A stretch of 64,000 nucleotides of DNA. Source: Fulvivirga sp. M361 (GTDB lineage: Bacteria > Bacteroidota > Bacteroidia > Cytophagales > Cyclobacteriaceae). This document shows, in pieces, positions 34,565 to 42,647 of the stretch. The stretch's first letter is position 1, and each line of letters starts with the position of its first letter. The position numbers and the translations under genes are program-made. The notes beneath the pieces were generated by a model. The model had not been told where the DNA came from. It saw nothing but the letters and a program-made list of their open reading frames with translations, and did no database searches. The stretch covers positions 248,001 through 312,000 of the forward strand of contig NZ_VKDC01000009.1 of the NCBI RefSeq assembly GCF_007097395.1, read 5' to 3'.

Positions 34565-35464
34565 TTATTTGTTTGCAATGTAATGATAACGTATGCCTAT
34601 TTGTATTCCATATAAGTGGCTACTAGCGCCATTAAATTGAGTGATTATCTCATTGCCATTTGCCAAGAAAGTGGTGTCAATACCTCGCTGAATGGATGTA
34701 GTATTCAATGAGCCTCCTGCAAAAACAGAAATATTGTTAAAGACCTTTCTCGAAAAAAATAAACGTATTTCATAACCGTATCCTTTAGAATCATGAGAAA
34801 AACTGAGAGGGTGCTGGAATATATCTATTAAGTTCCAATCTGCTTCAGCTCTATAGTCAACTGCATACCAGCTAAAAATCAAAGATGAATAGTATGCCTT
34901 ACCTAATGAAATAGTTCCATCGATTATCATTTTTATTCCTTCAAGGTTCATTTGATAAGTGCTTTTTAAGTTCTGATTTTGGCTATCAAGAATATAAAAT
35001 TTTTGTTCTTGCATATAGTACGAAACGGACGGAACAACATTGACTTTGGAAGAAATGCTAATAGGTATGCCAACCCCGGTAGTCAATGCTCTAAAATGAC
35101 CTTTGTCGCTCTCAAAAGATTGATTAAAAGTTGGGTTTGTTCGATTATCTCCATCATAGTCTGTATCTAAACCCTTGCCGCTTATTACCCTATTGTGTTG
35201 ATAACGGAGCGAAAATCTCAAATTCTTATGAGGAGTATAACTTGATGCCAATAAGTAGCCTAGTGAATGTATCTTATTGAATTGTAATTCTGACAAGACA
35301 TTTGGCGACTTTCCTTCCAGGTTTCCCGCTATGGACCAACTTAGGTCTCTATTGTTAAATGCGGTACCTAGTTCCACAGAGAGTGTTTCTCTTTGAATTT
35401 GGCAGTAAAGAGGCGCTGGTAGAAGAAATAAAAACAAACTCAAGCAAAGAAGACTTTCCTTCAT
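34565..35464 (-). CDS. Outer-membrane beta-barrel protein (omptin/PomS-like pattern)
   Basis: 299 residues with a signal peptide (LSLFLFLLPAPLYCQ). Strong beta-strand alternation throughout, ending IQIGIRYHYIANK. The stretch SELQFNKIHSLGY, then LDTDYDGDNRTNPTF and FESDKGHFRALTTGVGIPI resembles the DSDYDGDNRT signature of the Protochlamydia outer-membrane-protein group, a 10-strand omptin-like barrel. Whether it is an enzyme or porin is unclear. It lies downstream of the astacin gene on the same strand but is separated from it by a strong hairpin. Confidence 0.65.
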   Translation of the reverse strand: MKESLLCLSLFLFLLPAPLYCQIQRETLSVELGTAFNNRDLSWSIAGNLEGKSPNVLSELQFNKIHSLGYLLASSYTPHKNLRFSLRYQHNRVISGKGLDTDYDGDNRTNPTFNQSFESDKGHFRALTTGVGIPISISSKVNVVPSVSYYMQEQKFYILDSQNQNLKSTYQMNLEGIKMIIDGTISLGKAYYSSLIFSWYAVDYRAEADWNLIDIFQHPLSFSHDSKGYGYEIRLFFSRKVFNNISVFAGGSLNTTSIQRGIDTTFLANGNEIITQFNGASSHLYGIQIGIRYHYIANK

Positions 35465-35481
35465 TTTACAAAAAAAGCGTA

Positions 35482-35528
35482 ATTAAAAATGCATAATGTT
35501 TCATTGCAAAACATTATGCATTTTTAAT
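35482..35528 (-). terminator. 20-bp perfect hairpin between astacin and barrel genes
   Basis: ATTAAAAATGCATAATGTTT (35482-35501) is perfectly complementary to 35509-35528, with a 7-base loop. It lies 27 bp past the astacin stop and 18 bp before the barrel start, so it probably ends the astacin transcript. An operator is possible. Confidence 0.7.
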
Positions 35529-35554
35529 GAAATTATTGATTTGTATCAGTTACA

Positions 35555-36658
35555 TCAAAAATTATTTGGTAAGCGACAGCAGTTTGGAGGGTTAGGGTTG
35601 CCATTATTAAGTTGAGCTTGTAGCTGAAGTCTTTCACTTGCTGACATTATTGTATTATCAGGTTTAAATACGACTGGTGCAAGTTCTGCATATATATCAG
35701 ATCGTGCTATATATGGTATATAAATGGAATTGGCCCATGATCTGTCTCCTCCCGAAAGTACATTTCCACCTGTCCATGTGGTACCATCCTTTCTTGTCAT
35801 TACCGGTATACTCGGATTGATCGCAAAATCAAATGAGCCATACATCATCACTGAGTTGTAATCCAGAGGTCCCACGGCGTAGTAGTTCGTAGTACGCTTA
35901 TTAAAGTTGTGACGGTTATCGCTAGGTACGTTAGACAAATTCAGGTTGATAAAACTATCCCTATCAAACCTGCTCTGCTCATGTAGCAATCCTATTGCAT
36001 GCCCAATCTCGTGAATAGCTACTGCTACTGTTTGAAAAGCTGCAATATTTACCGCTTGCCTACCACCTATTCTTCCAACAAATGAGCTGTTTACGGTAGA
36101 GTTAACAAATTCAAGATAAGGATATGCAAATCCATAAACCGGGTCTACAGTAGGTTGACCTGTTGCATTATAGAATCGCACATTTGTATTAGCCTCCCAA
36201 TGCTGAAGTGCCTGACGAATAATATTTCTCCGGTCAAAAGTCAAGGTAGGAGAATAGACAAATCTAACCATCGCCCACATATTAAACGGGGTAGGGTTTA
36301 TACCAAACGCCCTGGGAACAGCCACATTATCTTCGCCTGCTTTGACTGGTATATTATATACCGGATGTATATTTCGAGTTTGACTGGCAGCCTCTGAAGG
36401 ATCTTCAACGATAATGTCTCCGAACTCGTCTAATGCCTCAAGTTGTGTTTGAGATAGCATCAAATCTCCTTGCCAGTAAAAATTGTCACCTTTTTTTTCA
36501 ACAATGGCACCTGATTTAAGGGTGATGAGGCCATCCTCATAAGACAAAAAATTCTCCTGGGAGCCTTCCTGATCATCTAAAGGTGTATCTCCCTCATTAC
36601 AGGCAGAAAGGAAAAATAAGAGTGATAGACAGTAAAGAAAATAACGTAAATTTTTCAT
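35555..36658 (-). CDS. Astacin-like zinc metalloprotease (M12A), lipoprotein
   Basis: 367 residues. Lipobox LSAC (Cys20). A pro-region (about 21-125) precedes the protease domain (MWAMVRFVYSPTLTFDRRNI). The zinc motif HEIGHAIGLLHEQSRFDRD contains His216, Glu217, His220 and His226 and matches the astacin HExxHxxGxxHExxRxDRD signature. The Met-turn is SVMMYGSF. The C-terminus is short with a Cys pair (NCCRLPNNF). As a surface lipoprotein it could degrade extracellular protein or process a partner. Closest neighbours are a small lipoprotein upstream and a barrel downstream. Confidence 0.88.
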   Translation of the reverse strand: MKNLRYFLYCLSLLFFLSACNEGDTPLDDQEGSQENFLSYEDGLITLKSGAIVEKKGDNFYWQGDLMLSQTQLEALDEFGDIIVEDPSEAASQTRNIHPVYNIPVKAGEDNVAVPRAFGINPTPFNMWAMVRFVYSPTLTFDRRNIIRQALQHWEANTNVRFYNATGQPTVDPVYGFAYPYLEFVNSTVNSSFVGRIGGRQAVNIAAFQTVAVAIHEIGHAIGLLHEQSRFDRDSFINLNLSNVPSDNRHNFNKRTTNYYAVGPLDYNSVMMYGSFDFAINPSIPVMTRKDGTTWTGGNVLSGGDRSWANSIYIPYIARSDIYAELAPVVFKPDNTIMSASERLQLQAQLNNGNPNPPNCCRLPNNF

Positions 36659-36815
36659 AACTTTTGTATTTAGTAAATTGAATTATTAGGGTGAATAATG
36701 TAAAATAAGTAATGCAAGAAAAAACTACCGGATACAGCATTGCCTTGCCTAACGGATGAATATTTTAGAGGTAGCGCTAACTACCAGTAGAAATATTCCG
36801 ATTTGTCAAAATAGA

Positions 36816-37265
36816 TCAATTGAGATCTTGATCCCTGATAACCAGCTCAAAATCAGTGAGCCCAAAACCGTTTTCTTCTAGGTTTTGATCTAGAATATTC
36901 CAGTTATCATTGGATATAGGTGATATTACCAATAAGGGGTCGGTAAATGAGTTAGACAATTCATAGAATTGAATTTCTGTGAAAGCGTCTGACGGTAGTG
37001 GATTGATTCCTATGTCGCCATAACTAAAGAGTAGTTTTGAATCGTTCCTAGTTACTTTTTTGGAACTATCGATTTCCATTCCAAGTGAAGTAGACTTGGT
37101 AAAGATTATCATTAGATCGGTAGCACTTTGGTTATTTACAAAGTAACGAGCAGAACCTGCCGGATCTACGATCAACTCGGCTTCATTTTTTTCATCTTCA
37201 CATGAAAAAAAAAGTAAAGGCGCCATACAAATAATAGGAATTCTTAGTGGGGGTAAAATATCCAT
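36816..37265 (-). CDS. Small lipoprotein of unknown function
   Basis: 149 residues with lipobox LLFFSC (about Cys22), followed by EDEKNEAELIVDPAGSAR. The mature part is beta-rich (YFVNNQSATDLMIIFTKS, AFTEIQFYELSN, GLTDFELVIRDQDLN). No family recognised. It lies 157 bp upstream of the astacin gene on the same strand and might be expressed with it. Confidence 0.6.
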   Translation of the reverse strand: MDILPPLRIPIICMAPLLFFSCEDEKNEAELIVDPAGSARYFVNNQSATDLMIIFTKSTSLGMEIDSSKKVTRNDSKLLFSYGDIGINPLPSDAFTEIQFYELSNSFTDPLLVISPISNDNWNILDQNLEENGFGLTDFELVIRDQDLN

Positions 37266-37631
37266 AATGTTTTGACTTTTGTAGTAAAAAGTTAACTAGT
37301 TATCTACTAGTTAAATATCCTTTATTGAATCTGATTTCTTCGTATAAGAAACCACATAAACTATTTATTTCTTTAAACAAAAATAAAGCGTAGTCGCTAA
37401 TAATGAAATTTTTTTATAGAATAATAAATCAATCAAAAGTCATTCAGTAGTGGTCATAATGATCAATAAGAAGTCTTGAGTACTGACGCATAATAGGTTA
37501 TGCATAGATGAAATAGTATCATTTTTTTTAAAAAAATTTCTTTCCGATTTATATGTCATTGCGGTCGGTACAGAATCATTTTCAGTCACATGAAAATCGT
37601 TCCAGGCCTAAGCAAAACCACTCCGGGCCGC

Positions 37632-37727
37632 CTGCCGCGCCTTTCCCCACACCAAAGGCTCGCAGTGTCGATCTTTAGTTATAATGAGGCTTGTCTTGAG
37701 CCGGTTTTATATGGATAAGAGATAAAC
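37632..37727. repeat. E direct repeat, copy 1
   Basis: Shares CTGCCGCGCCTTTCCC, AAAGGCTCGCAGT-TCGAT, AGTTATAAT and GCTTGTCTT-AGCC with copy 2 at 37935-38039, same orientation, about 300 bp apart. Function unknown. Confidence 0.65.
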
Positions 37728-37934
37728 TACCTACCGGTCGTTATTGCGAACCCCGAGCGTAGGCCTGAGGGTAGCGTGAAGCAATCTCCTTATCGTGTGT
37801 CGGGAGTGTTCTATTCTATGCTTACCGATCTGGGAGGGTTCCTTCCTTTTTCTTAGGGCCTCATCGCCATACCGGTTAGGTACACAGGTAGGTTTGGAGC
37901 AGTAAAGGCTCAGCCAATACCTTGAGCGGGGAGA

Positions 37935-38039
37935 CTGCCGCGCCTTTCCCTACGCATGGCCCATCAAAAGGCTCGCAGTATCGATCCGTAGTTATAATTA
38001 AGCTTGTCTTAAGCCAGTTTGATATGAATACCGATAAAC
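37935..38039. repeat. E direct repeat, copy 2
   Basis: Second copy of the element at 37632, with an extra 10-15 bases after CTTTCCC. Between the two lies the AATCTCC-type repeat stretch, so the unit may be larger than the matching part. Confidence 0.65.
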
Positions 38040-38058
38040 GAGGGGATAAGATCGCAAC

Positions 38059-38210
38059 ACAGCCAGACTAATACTATAGCCAGGGTGGAAAGATTGAAAA
38101 ACCTGTAAAGTTTGTTATGCCCATTTTGATATAGCCTAAATCTACTTTATACCCACCGGGTGGATGCCCTGCGCCAAGAATAGGTCACAGAACATCCCAC
38201 GACCAGCGTG
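38059..38210. repeat. A-family repeat (copy A2)
   Basis: Reads CAGCCAGACTAATACTATAG, then AACCTGTAAAGTTTGTTATG, TATACCCACCGGGTGGATGC and ends CACGACCAGCGTG. The most complete of the A copies. Confidence 0.7.
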
Positions 38211-38300
38211 TGTATTCACACAGATGCTAAAACGTTGAAATCTGCTTCTTCATCCTCATCTACAATCCTCTACGAAAGACTTTGAGTAAGGTACAAAAGC

Positions 38301-38342
38301 ATCGGGCAGAGAGCTTTCACCACCGGCTGTGCCCGATATTTT
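38301..38342 (+). terminator. Terminator-like hairpin without an upstream gene
   Basis: ATCGGGCA (38301-38308) pairs with TGCCCGAT (38330-38337), followed by ATTTTTC. No forward-strand gene ends before it for several kilobases. It is therefore either a leader attenuator or the end of an unseen small RNA. Confidence 0.5.
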
Positions 38343-38421
38343 TCTGACAACGTTTTGGAATATCATGTTGCTCAATAAGTTAGAAATAATTAACTATATG
38401 TTAGAAATAAATAACACTAAG

Positions 38422-38853
38422 ATGAAAAGAAGAAAAATTGACTCATTCTGGTTTTTAGCATCTGCTGTAGTTCTGACACTTCTGGCTTACTGGCTGTATA
38501 GTACGTTGCAACCACTCCACCTTTGGGCTTATGTCTTGCTTGGGGCACTAGCGGTAATTGCAGGTTTCCAGTTGTATTTTGGTATTGAAGCCTTTAAAAA
38601 TGAAAAGTTAGGCCTTGAGCCTCATGATGAGCTTTCGAAACGGATCAAAGAAAGAGCTGCGGCGAAGGCGTTTAAATTCTCAATTTTAATGTGGCTTTTT
38701 GCTTTGATATTTTTCATTGACCTGGTCCCTATCGAATCATTTAGGGTAGTGAAAATGGTGGTTGCTTTTGGTATGTTGGGGATGGTACTTATCTATTTGA
38801 TTACTTGGTTTTACCTTTCGAAGGCAGGAATTCACAATGAAAACGAGAATTAA
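38422..38853 (+). CDS. Membrane protein of an XRE-coupled pair (DUF2178-like)
   Basis: 143 residues from the ATG at 38422 ([11 protein letters not shown]). Four hydrophobic segments: [56 protein letters not shown] and [20 protein letters not shown]. An ATG at 38398 is possible; a GTG at 38329 lies inside the hairpin and is rejected. It overlaps the following XRE gene by 17 bases. This two-gene unit (small membrane protein plus YozG-like regulator) is frequent in Bacteroidota and Firmicutes; the membrane protein may sense a signal and hold or modulate the regulator, which is inference. Confidence 0.75.
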   Translation: MKRRKIDSFWFLASAVVLTLLAYWLYSTLQPLHLWAYVLLGALAVIAGFQLYFGIEAFKNEKLGLEPHDELSKRIKERAAAKAFKFSILMWLFALIFFIDLVPIESFRVVKMVVAFGMLGMVLIYLITWFYLSKAGIHNENEN

Positions 38854-39034
38854 GGAACTTCGTGCCAGGGATAACCTTACACAGGTTGATCTTGCTCGAA
38901 AAGTTGGTGTTCGCAGAGAAACAATTGTATTCCTGGAAAAGGGAAAATACAATCCTTCTTTGAAAATGGCTTATGACATTTCCAGGGTGTTTAAAATGAA
39001 GATTGAGGATGTTTTCATCCTGGACCAGGTCTAA
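38837..39034 (+). CDS. XRE-family helix-turn-helix regulator (YozG type)
   Basis: 65 residues, almost all of them one [23 protein letters not shown], then [20 protein letters not shown] and [13 protein letters not shown]. The sequence pattern is that of the very short XRE regulators encoded with a membrane protein. It overlaps the membrane protein gene by 17 bases, so synthesis is coupled. Downstream is an A repeat. Confidence 0.9.
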   Translation: MKTRIKELRARDNLTQVDLARKVGVRRETIVFLEKGKYNPSLKMAYDISRVFKMKIEDVFILDQV

Positions 39035-39059
39035 GTTTGGGGAAAATGGAATAGGTTGG

Positions 39060-39176
39060 ACTGTAGCCAAGCTAATGCTATGGCCAAAATAGAAAAATTG
39101 AAACACCTGTAAAGTTTGCTGTGTCCATTGGGTTACTCACCGGGCGGACGCCCAAGCCTATGGTAGATCGTAGGTT
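39060..39176. repeat. A-family repeat (copy A3)
   Basis: CTGTAGCCAAGCTAATGCTA, then ACACCTGTAAAGTTTGCTGT and ACTCACCGGGCGGACGCCC. It starts 25 bp after the XRE stop. Confidence 0.7.
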
Positions 39177-39228
39177 ATTCTATTACCGGCTTGAAATAAA
39201 TAATTGTTTCATATTCCTCAATCGAGGG

Positions 39229-39340
39229 GGAGATACTTTCTAAATAGGTATGGAGGTTTTAAAACCCGCATTAAAAATGCTGGCTACCTCGGTATGAAAT
39301 TCCCGTTTGATCCTCTTTGCAAAAGAGGACCAGTGTGGGT
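39229..39340. repeat. B-family repeat (copy B5)
   Basis: AGATACTTTCTAAATAGGTA, TTTTAAAACCCGCATTAAAA, GATCCTCTTTGCAAAAGAGG and ACCAGTGTGGG. Very close to copy B4 at 33788. Confidence 0.75.
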
Positions 39341-39623
39341 CAAGTTAATTGAATGTAAGTATAATTTCGAAATAGGTTTCAGTTTTGGTCTATGCCTGCC
39401 ATTGGTAAGTAAAAACTGATCAGGAAGGTGTAAAAACTAATTTTTGTTAGTGTACTTTTTTGGTTTGTATTAGGCTTTTTTTCAAACCATTGCTTGACTA
39501 AATTAGTAATGATTAACCTATCGATTTTTAAAGGTGCTTTGTAGTAAATTCAACTAACCCCATAACCGGTGAAATATCTATTCAAGTTTAAGCACTCAAC
39601 GGGTTCCAAGTTGACGGTCAAAG

Positions 39624-39719
39624 ATGATACACGCACAAGAAGTAAAGCTAGAGCTTAATGTTCCTGGTTCTGATTATATTTTTAAGTAGGATTATGATCT
39701 TCCATCATTGGAGAGATGA
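39624..39719 (+). pseudogene. Relic of a tail-fibre-like protein C-terminus with a nonsense codon
   Basis: The frame reads MIHAQEVKLELNVPGSDYIF, K, then a TAG at 39687, and in the same frame DYDLPSLER. Intact Bacteroidota proteins of this type read NVPGADYVFEEDYDLPSLEE, so the TAG replaces a Glu codon. The following codon is also a stop after LER. Only the start of the conserved C-terminal domain is left; the gene at 39815 has an intact version. Confidence 0.65.
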
Positions 39720-39814
39720 ATATGCTCTGGTTCACGAAAGTGAAAGAATTGACACCATCGTATAATTAAGTAAAATCAAAAAATTGAAAACCCGTAATAT
39801 AAACCAAAACCAAC

Positions 39815-40825
39815 ATGAAAACTTTCTTTATTCTGAGTATATGTGTTATTTGTAGCCTTAATCAAGCTATTTCTCAAAGTTGGAGTGGAACCACTCCGGG
39901 TAATATTTACTACAACAGTGGCAACGTTGGAATTCAAAATACCAACCCTCTTAGTCCATTGATGATTGGAGGCCCTATAGGGACAAATGTTGAGACCAAT
40001 GGGATCACCCTTTCTCATCTTCATAATGTCATTGAGTTCATTAACTCGGATTATTCTCTTGGCTATGGTGCGAAGATATACGGTAAGGATGAAGGTACCG
40101 GAAGAACGAGTTTAAGAGTCGCCGTAAGAGGGAATAGCAACACATGGCAAGATGCTTTATACATTGGCGCTTCCGATGAAGGTGGGGCCAATAATGGGTT
40201 GGTGGGTGTTGGTACGACTACCCCCGAAGCAGGTCTTCATGTAAAAAAAATTCATACACTGGGGGATGGTAGCCAGATAGCCGCAAGATTTGGCGACTCG
40301 TTTAATCATTGGACCTATTTTGGACCTGATAATAGTGGCCGAATAAGAGGAGGAAGTGAAGGGTATTTATGGATTGAAAGTAATCCGAATGGGGGAAGTG
40401 ATAAAAGACTTTATCTGAATGCCGCTTCTCCCGGAGATGTGACGATAGCTGTAGGGGGAGGTAATGTTTTAATAGGAAAAGTTACTCAAGCCAATACTGC
40501 TTATAAACTTGATATAGCGGGTTCCGTCCGGGCCAATGAGATTGTTGTCAATACTACCGGAGCAGATTATGTCTTTGAAGAAGGTTACCATTTAAGAAGC
40601 CTTAATGAGGTGGAGGACTATATCCAGGAACATGGTCATTTACCAGGGATTCCCTCTGCCTTGGAAATGCAAGAGAAAGGGATGGCTGTAGGCGAGTTGA
40701 ATAAGAAACTTTTAGAGAAAGTGGAGGAAATGACGCTTTACCAAATTGAATTAATGAAGATCATTAAGGAGCAGAATGAGAGACTATCTAATCTAGAAAA
40801 AAGGAGAAATGAGGAAAATAATTAA
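39815..40825 (+). CDS. Secreted tail-fibre/endosialidase-chaperone-like protein
   Basis: 336 residues with a signal peptide (FFILSICVICSLNQAISQ). It opens with YYNSGNVGIQNTNPLSPLMI and later GLVGVGTTTPEAGLHVKK, the short VGIGT-P-L-V repeats of this group. The C-terminal part is NEIVVNTTGADYVFEEGYHL, then EVEDYIQEHGHLPGIPSALE and a coiled coil (LLEKVEEMTLYQIELMKIIK). This tail is extremely widespread in Bacteroidota secreted proteins and resembles phage tail-fibre chaperone domains. Its role is unknown, possibly surface attachment. It overlaps the start of a small downstream frame. Confidence 0.78.
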   Translation: MKTFFILSICVICSLNQAISQSWSGTTPGNIYYNSGNVGIQNTNPLSPLMIGGPIGTNVETNGITLSHLHNVIEFINSDYSLGYGAKIYGKDEGTGRTSLRVAVRGNSNTWQDALYIGASDEGGANNGLVGVGTTTPEAGLHVKKIHTLGDGSQIAARFGDSFNHWTYFGPDNSGRIRGGSEGYLWIESNPNGGSDKRLYLNAASPGDVTIAVGGGNVLIGKVTQANTAYKLDIAGSVRANEIVVNTTGADYVFEEGYHLRSLNEVEDYIQEHGHLPGIPSALEMQEKGMAVGELNKKLLEKVEEMTLYQIELMKIIKEQNERLSNLEKRRNEENN

Positions 40826-40958
40826 CATTATATCATTGATATTTGCTCTTCAAGGAGTATGGTATGCGATTGATGTTGAATTTGATATAGGTAGTGTTCA
40901 AACCCCTATCATTTCGCCCAGCTCAGAGTCTCTCGTAGAGGACTCTGAGAAACGATGA
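40809..40958 (+). CDS. Small membrane-like peptide overlapping the previous gene
   Basis: A 49-codon frame starts at 40809, 17 bases before the end of the upstream gene, preceded by AAGGAG at an apt spacing. It reads MRKIINIISLIFALQGVWYA, then IDVEFDIGSVQTPIISPSSE and SLVEDSEKR. The first 20 residues look like a signal peptide or membrane helix. The final part is made by a D-family hairpin, so it may be the truncated start of a gene cut off by repeat insertion. It could also be chance. Confidence 0.35.
   Translation: MRKIINIISLIFALQGVWYAIDVEFDIGSVQTPIISPSSESLVEDSEKR
40922..40949. terminator. D-family hairpin (copy D2)
   Basis: CTCAGAGTC (40922-40930) pairs with GACTCTGAG (40941-40949) around TCTCGTAGAG. 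It shares the CTCTCGTA-AGGACT core with the hairpins at 28933 and 42353. Confidence 0.6.
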
Positions 40959-40976
40959 AACTGAGTCCTGAAACAA

Positions 40977-41070
40977 GAGAAAGTGATGCTCTATAAAGTA
41001 GACGGGAGGCTTCTAACCAGCTCTTTCGCTGTGGAATAGTCGTTTGGTTCTCTTTGTAGAAGAGGGCTAA
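40977..41070. repeat. B-family repeat, degenerate (copy B6)
   Basis: AAAGTGATGCTCTATAAAGT, GGGAGGCTTCTAACCAGC, GGTTCTCTTTGTAGAAGAGG. The hairpin arms are preserved in a diverged form. Confidence 0.55.
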
Positions 41071-41148
41071 TCGAATACAACGGTCACTATTGTTGCATGT
41101 CGTTTTTTTATTCTAATTCAAGTATTCTTTCAAACTGCGACGTAGGGT

Positions 41149-41215
41149 CTGTAGCACAATGCTATGGGCAGGGGAGAAATTAAAAACCCTGTAAAGTTTG
41201 CTATGCCCATTCCCC
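41149..41215. repeat. A-family repeat, partial (copy A4)
   Basis: CTGTAGCACAATGCTATGGG, then CCCTGTAAAGTTTGCTATGC and CCATTCC. It lacks the CCACCGGGCGG half. Confidence 0.6.
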
Positions 41216-41394
41216 TATGCTTTTCATAGATCATTATTAAAACCGGGAAAGAGAGCAAATAATTCACGAATTGAGAAGGTACTGGGTTATTAATAATGTC
41301 TTAAACGTTTCCGGCAAAAGGCGCTTTTACATTCCTTCCTCCTAATCTTTTGATCAGTATTCCGGGGAGGAATTTACCCGTTGCGGGCAATAAG

Positions 41395-42315
41395 CTATTT
41401 CATTTTAAGGTTTGCTTTTAGTTGCACTAATTCGCCAAGTAATTTTGTTTGGGCCACCAGTCCGGGTATGCCCATTTCATCGGCCAGTCTTGCAGTTTCA
41501 AGATTTAAACTTTCTATTTCTGTTTTTCTTTGATTAAGTATATCGACATAAGTAGAAATCAGTTGCCCGTCTGACCGTTGGCTAATGAGCATCAGGTTTT
41601 CCTCAATTTTATTGTGGTCAAGATGGACACCTTGCTTTTGTGCCAGTGAAACACATTCTCTAATAACAACTCTCGCCAGTTTTGCAGCTTCGGAATTTCT
41701 GTGAAAAATACCATTGTCTGTTTCAAGCAGAGGACAGATTGAATTAAAGGCACAATTGATGATCACTTTAGTCCATACATAATTAATAATGTCAGGTTCA
41801 CTTCGAAAGCTGAAGTATGGAGTGTTGATTTGGTCAACTAACGTTTCGAGCCGGTCGTTGTTTCCTTGTAAATTCCCGACAGGAGAAGCTGTAACGCTCT
41901 TAAACGTTACTTCATTATTGCTCGTAATCTGACTTGTTGAAAATAGGACGCAGCGATATAATCTTTTAAAACCTTCAAAAGGTCGCTCAATGTTAAGTCC
42001 ATTTTGAAGTAAGACAACAGAAAAAACTCCTTTTTTATCGTTAAGTTTTTCAGCTATTTGTGCATTTGCAAAAGTTTTGGTGGCAATTAAGACAATACCA
42101 TTAATGGTTGGTAAATGGCTTAATGTGGTAGTGGTAATACTTTCTTGAAATCTTTGGTCCTTGCCAATGACAGTTATATTTTCTTCTGTAGCAGGTATGT
42201 TATCCACACTTCCTCTTACCAGTGTCACCTGCTTATTTTCAAGCTTTAAAAACACGGCTAGTGCTTTACCAATAGCACCTGAGCCAATAATATAAATAGG
42301 TTGTGTCTTGTTCAT
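41395..42315 (-). CDS. Ketopantoate-reductase-like (ApbA/PanE) dehydrogenase
   Basis: 306 residues. N-terminal Rossmann motif IYIIGSGAIGKALAVFLKLE (GxGxxG, residues 11-16), then the ApbA/PanE layout: VLIATKTFANAQIAEKL, VVLLQNGLNIERPF and the C-terminal helical domain with YVWTKVIINCAFNSICPLLE (catalytic Lys) and QRSDGQLISTYVDILNQRKT EIESLN. The family reduces 2-dehydropantoate with NADPH for pantothenate synthesis, but many paralogs act on other 2-keto acids. The gene is not beside other pan genes, so the specific reaction is uncertain. Confidence 0.82.
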   Translation of the reverse strand: MNKTQPIYIIGSGAIGKALAVFLKLENKQVTLVRGSVDNIPATEENITVIGKDQRFQESITTTTLSHLPTINGIVLIATKTFANAQIAEKLNDKKGVFSVVLLQNGLNIERPFEGFKRLYRCVLFSTSQITSNNEVTFKSVTASPVGNLQGNNDRLETLVDQINTPYFSFRSEPDIINYVWTKVIINCAFNSICPLLETDNGIFHRNSEAAKLARVVIRECVSLAQKQGVHLDHNKIEENLMLISQRSDGQLISTYVDILNQRKTEIESLNLETARLADEMGIPGLVAQTKLLGELVQLKANLKMK

Positions 42316-42352
42316 TTGTTTGGTTTTCTGAGATAATATGAATTTACCTGTT

Positions 42353-42380
42353 TCTCAGAGTCCTCTACGAGAGACTGAGA
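42353..42380. terminator. D-family hairpin (copy D3)
   Basis: TCTCAG (42353-42358) pairs with CTGAGA (42375-42380). The complement of the core is TCTCTCGTAGAGGACT, identical to the D2 core. It lies 40 bp after the ferredoxin stop on the reverse strand. Confidence 0.55.
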
Positions 42381-42419
42381 GGGGGGAGGCTTTGTTGGAC
42401 AACACCTCTCTTTTGCTTT

Positions 42420-42647
42420 TTAAACAAACGATACCTGAATTATTTTGACAGGACAATTAGTGGCTGCCTGAACATTTTCAGCGTATTCATCGTCATTGAC
42501 CAGTACCTGGTATATTCCTTTCTTTTCCTTACCCTCAATCAGATTACATCGACCGTCTTTTTTTGATACGCGCCACCTGTTCGGTGCAGCTTCAACACAA
42601 CCGTTGCATCCGATGCATTTTCCTCTGTAAAATACAATTCGAACCAT
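42420..42647 (-). CDS. Small [4Fe-4S] ferredoxin
   Basis: 75 residues. Cluster ligands are CIGCNGC (Cys11, 14, 17) and a distal Cys in ATNCPVKII near the C-terminus, the 3+1 arrangement of single-cluster ferredoxins. It starts at the last base of the U32 stop (TAATG overlap), so the two proteins are made together. The ferredoxin may supply electrons or help cluster maintenance for the U32 enzyme; this is inference from coupling. No signal peptide. Confidence 0.85.
   Translation of the reverse strand: MVRIVFYRGKCIGCNGCVEAAPNRWRVSKKDGRCNLIEGKEKKGIYQVLVNDDEYAENVQAATNCPVKIIQVSFV

Larger units (their letters stand above)
37266..38397. other. Long intergenic region with repeats
   Basis: About 1.1 kb without a supported gene. 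The first 300 bases are AT-rich (promoter side of the lipoprotein gene). Then come an E direct-repeat pair (37632-37727 and 37935-38039), a stretch 37741-37800 with GCGAACCCCGAGC and GAAGCAATCTCC of the kind often seen as intergenic repeats, an A repeat and a terminator-like hairpin, listed separately. Confidence 0.55.
39035..39814. other. Intergenic region with A and B repeats and a gene relic
   Basis: Holds copies A3 (39060-39176) and B5 (39229-39340) and the relic at 39624, all listed separately. A short open frame at 39204-39419 is only the B repeat. The region 39420-39600 shows no recognisable feature. Confidence 0.5.

Noticed and set aside
38329-38421. GTG start for the membrane protein gene
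   Set aside because: The codon is in the right arm of a terminator-like hairpin, and the extra residues are not part of the membrane protein.
39204-39419. 71-codon forward frame
   Set aside because: Lies within B repeat copy B5 and is not shared by other copies.
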